Origin: Deltaproteobacteria bacterium
GTDB taxonomy: Bacteria; Desulfobacterota; DSM-4660; Desulfatiglandales; Desulfatiglandaceae
NCBI GenBank assembly: GCA_019307645.1
Contig: JAFDJF010000019.1
Span: 1 to 13,171, forward strand
Direction of reading: 5' to 3'
DNA length: 13,171 bases
This document shows positions 12,999 to 13,171 of this stretch, in pieces. The first letter of the stretch is position 1; each line of letters starts with the position of its first letter. The translations under genes and the position numbers were made by a program. The notes beneath the pieces were generated by a model, which did not search any database, was not told where the DNA came from, and saw only the letters and a list, made by a program, of their open reading frames with translations.

Positions 12999-13171
12999 AG
13001 AATAGGAAGCCTTGCAATTCTCAGGGATGTTACCGAGCGCAAGCGGATGGAGAAGGAACTGGAAGCGTACCGGGATCATCTGGAAGAACTGGTCAGAGAA
13101 CGCACCGCCAATCTAGAAGAAGCAAATGCCGCATTACGTGTCATGTTACGTAAGGGCAATGAAGTTAAAGA
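12999..13171 (+). pseudogene. Continuation of the PAS protein beyond the in-frame TAA; runs off the window
   Basis: Directly after the TAA the same frame encodes RIGSLAILRDVTERKRMEKE, the expected last PAS strand and PAC ending, then the coiled coil LEELVRERTANLEEANAALR and RKGNEVK, with no further stop to the window edge. A single A-to-T change at 12996 (AAA to TAA) would explain the break; a sequencing error is also possible. Coiled coils of the form ANxALxVLLxxREEDK usually precede a LuxR-type helix-turn-helix in deltaproteobacterial PAS regulators, so the unseen end may be a DNA-binding domain instead of a histidine kinase. This is inference. Confidence 0.75.

Noticed and set aside
1..13171. 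CRISPR array, tRNA or rRNA genes
   Set aside because: Repeats present are dispersed or inverted, not regularly spaced with unique spacers, and I recognise no tRNA or rRNA sequence.

Overview
The window looks like chromosomal DNA from a Deltaproteobacterium (Desulfobacterota-like). This is an inference from three things: protein styles (an aldo/keto reductase with a C-terminal iron-sulfur module, a FadL/TodX porin, and a small tyrosine-recombinase domain joined to a PAS sensor), moderate GC content, and many short palindromic repeats between genes. I see no rRNA, tRNA or CRISPR array.

Left part (1-3930, genes on the minus strand): a fumarylacetoacetate-hydrolase-family enzyme, a small unknown protein, a shortened antibiotic-biosynthesis-monooxygenase (ABM) domain protein, and an MFS exporter. 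These genes are separated by repeats. One family carries GCGCGAGCCCT ends; two 112-base direct copies lie 1440 bases apart and bracket the hydrolase and the small protein. A 271-base non-autonomous transposon (2107-2377) has about 60-base inverted ends starting GTAA and a perfect 8-base target duplication, ATTCTCCG. This is the signature of an IS66-family derivative.

Middle (3930-7373): a gene-free stretch holds three more repeats, including a 141-base near-perfect foldback flanked by a 6-base duplication TAAATA. It is followed on the plus strand by the Fe-S aldo/keto reductase and a lipoprotein with two BamE-like modules.

Right part (7374-11820, plus strand): two tandem VOC/glyoxalase-fold proteins, an epoxide-hydrolase-type alpha/beta hydrolase, a zinc medium-chain dehydrogenase and a FadL/TodX-type outer-membrane channel. 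Same strand and short gaps suggest one functional cluster, most simply uptake and breakdown of a hydrophobic (aromatic or alicyclic) compound. The left-arm hydrolase and ABM-like protein could belong to the same theme. The substrate cannot be read from the sequence.

Right end (11915-13171): a good promoter with an overlapping inverted repeat precedes a gene that joins a tyrosine-recombinase catalytic domain, with all expected catalytic residues visible, to a PAS sensor domain and coiled coil. The reading frame is broken by one in-frame TAA (12996-12998) inside the PAS region and then continues as a clear homologous coding frame to the window edge. The coiled-coil sequence resembles PAS-LuxR regulators, so this may be a recombinase-derived regulator of the neighbouring cluster. 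This fusion is the most unusual thing in the window.
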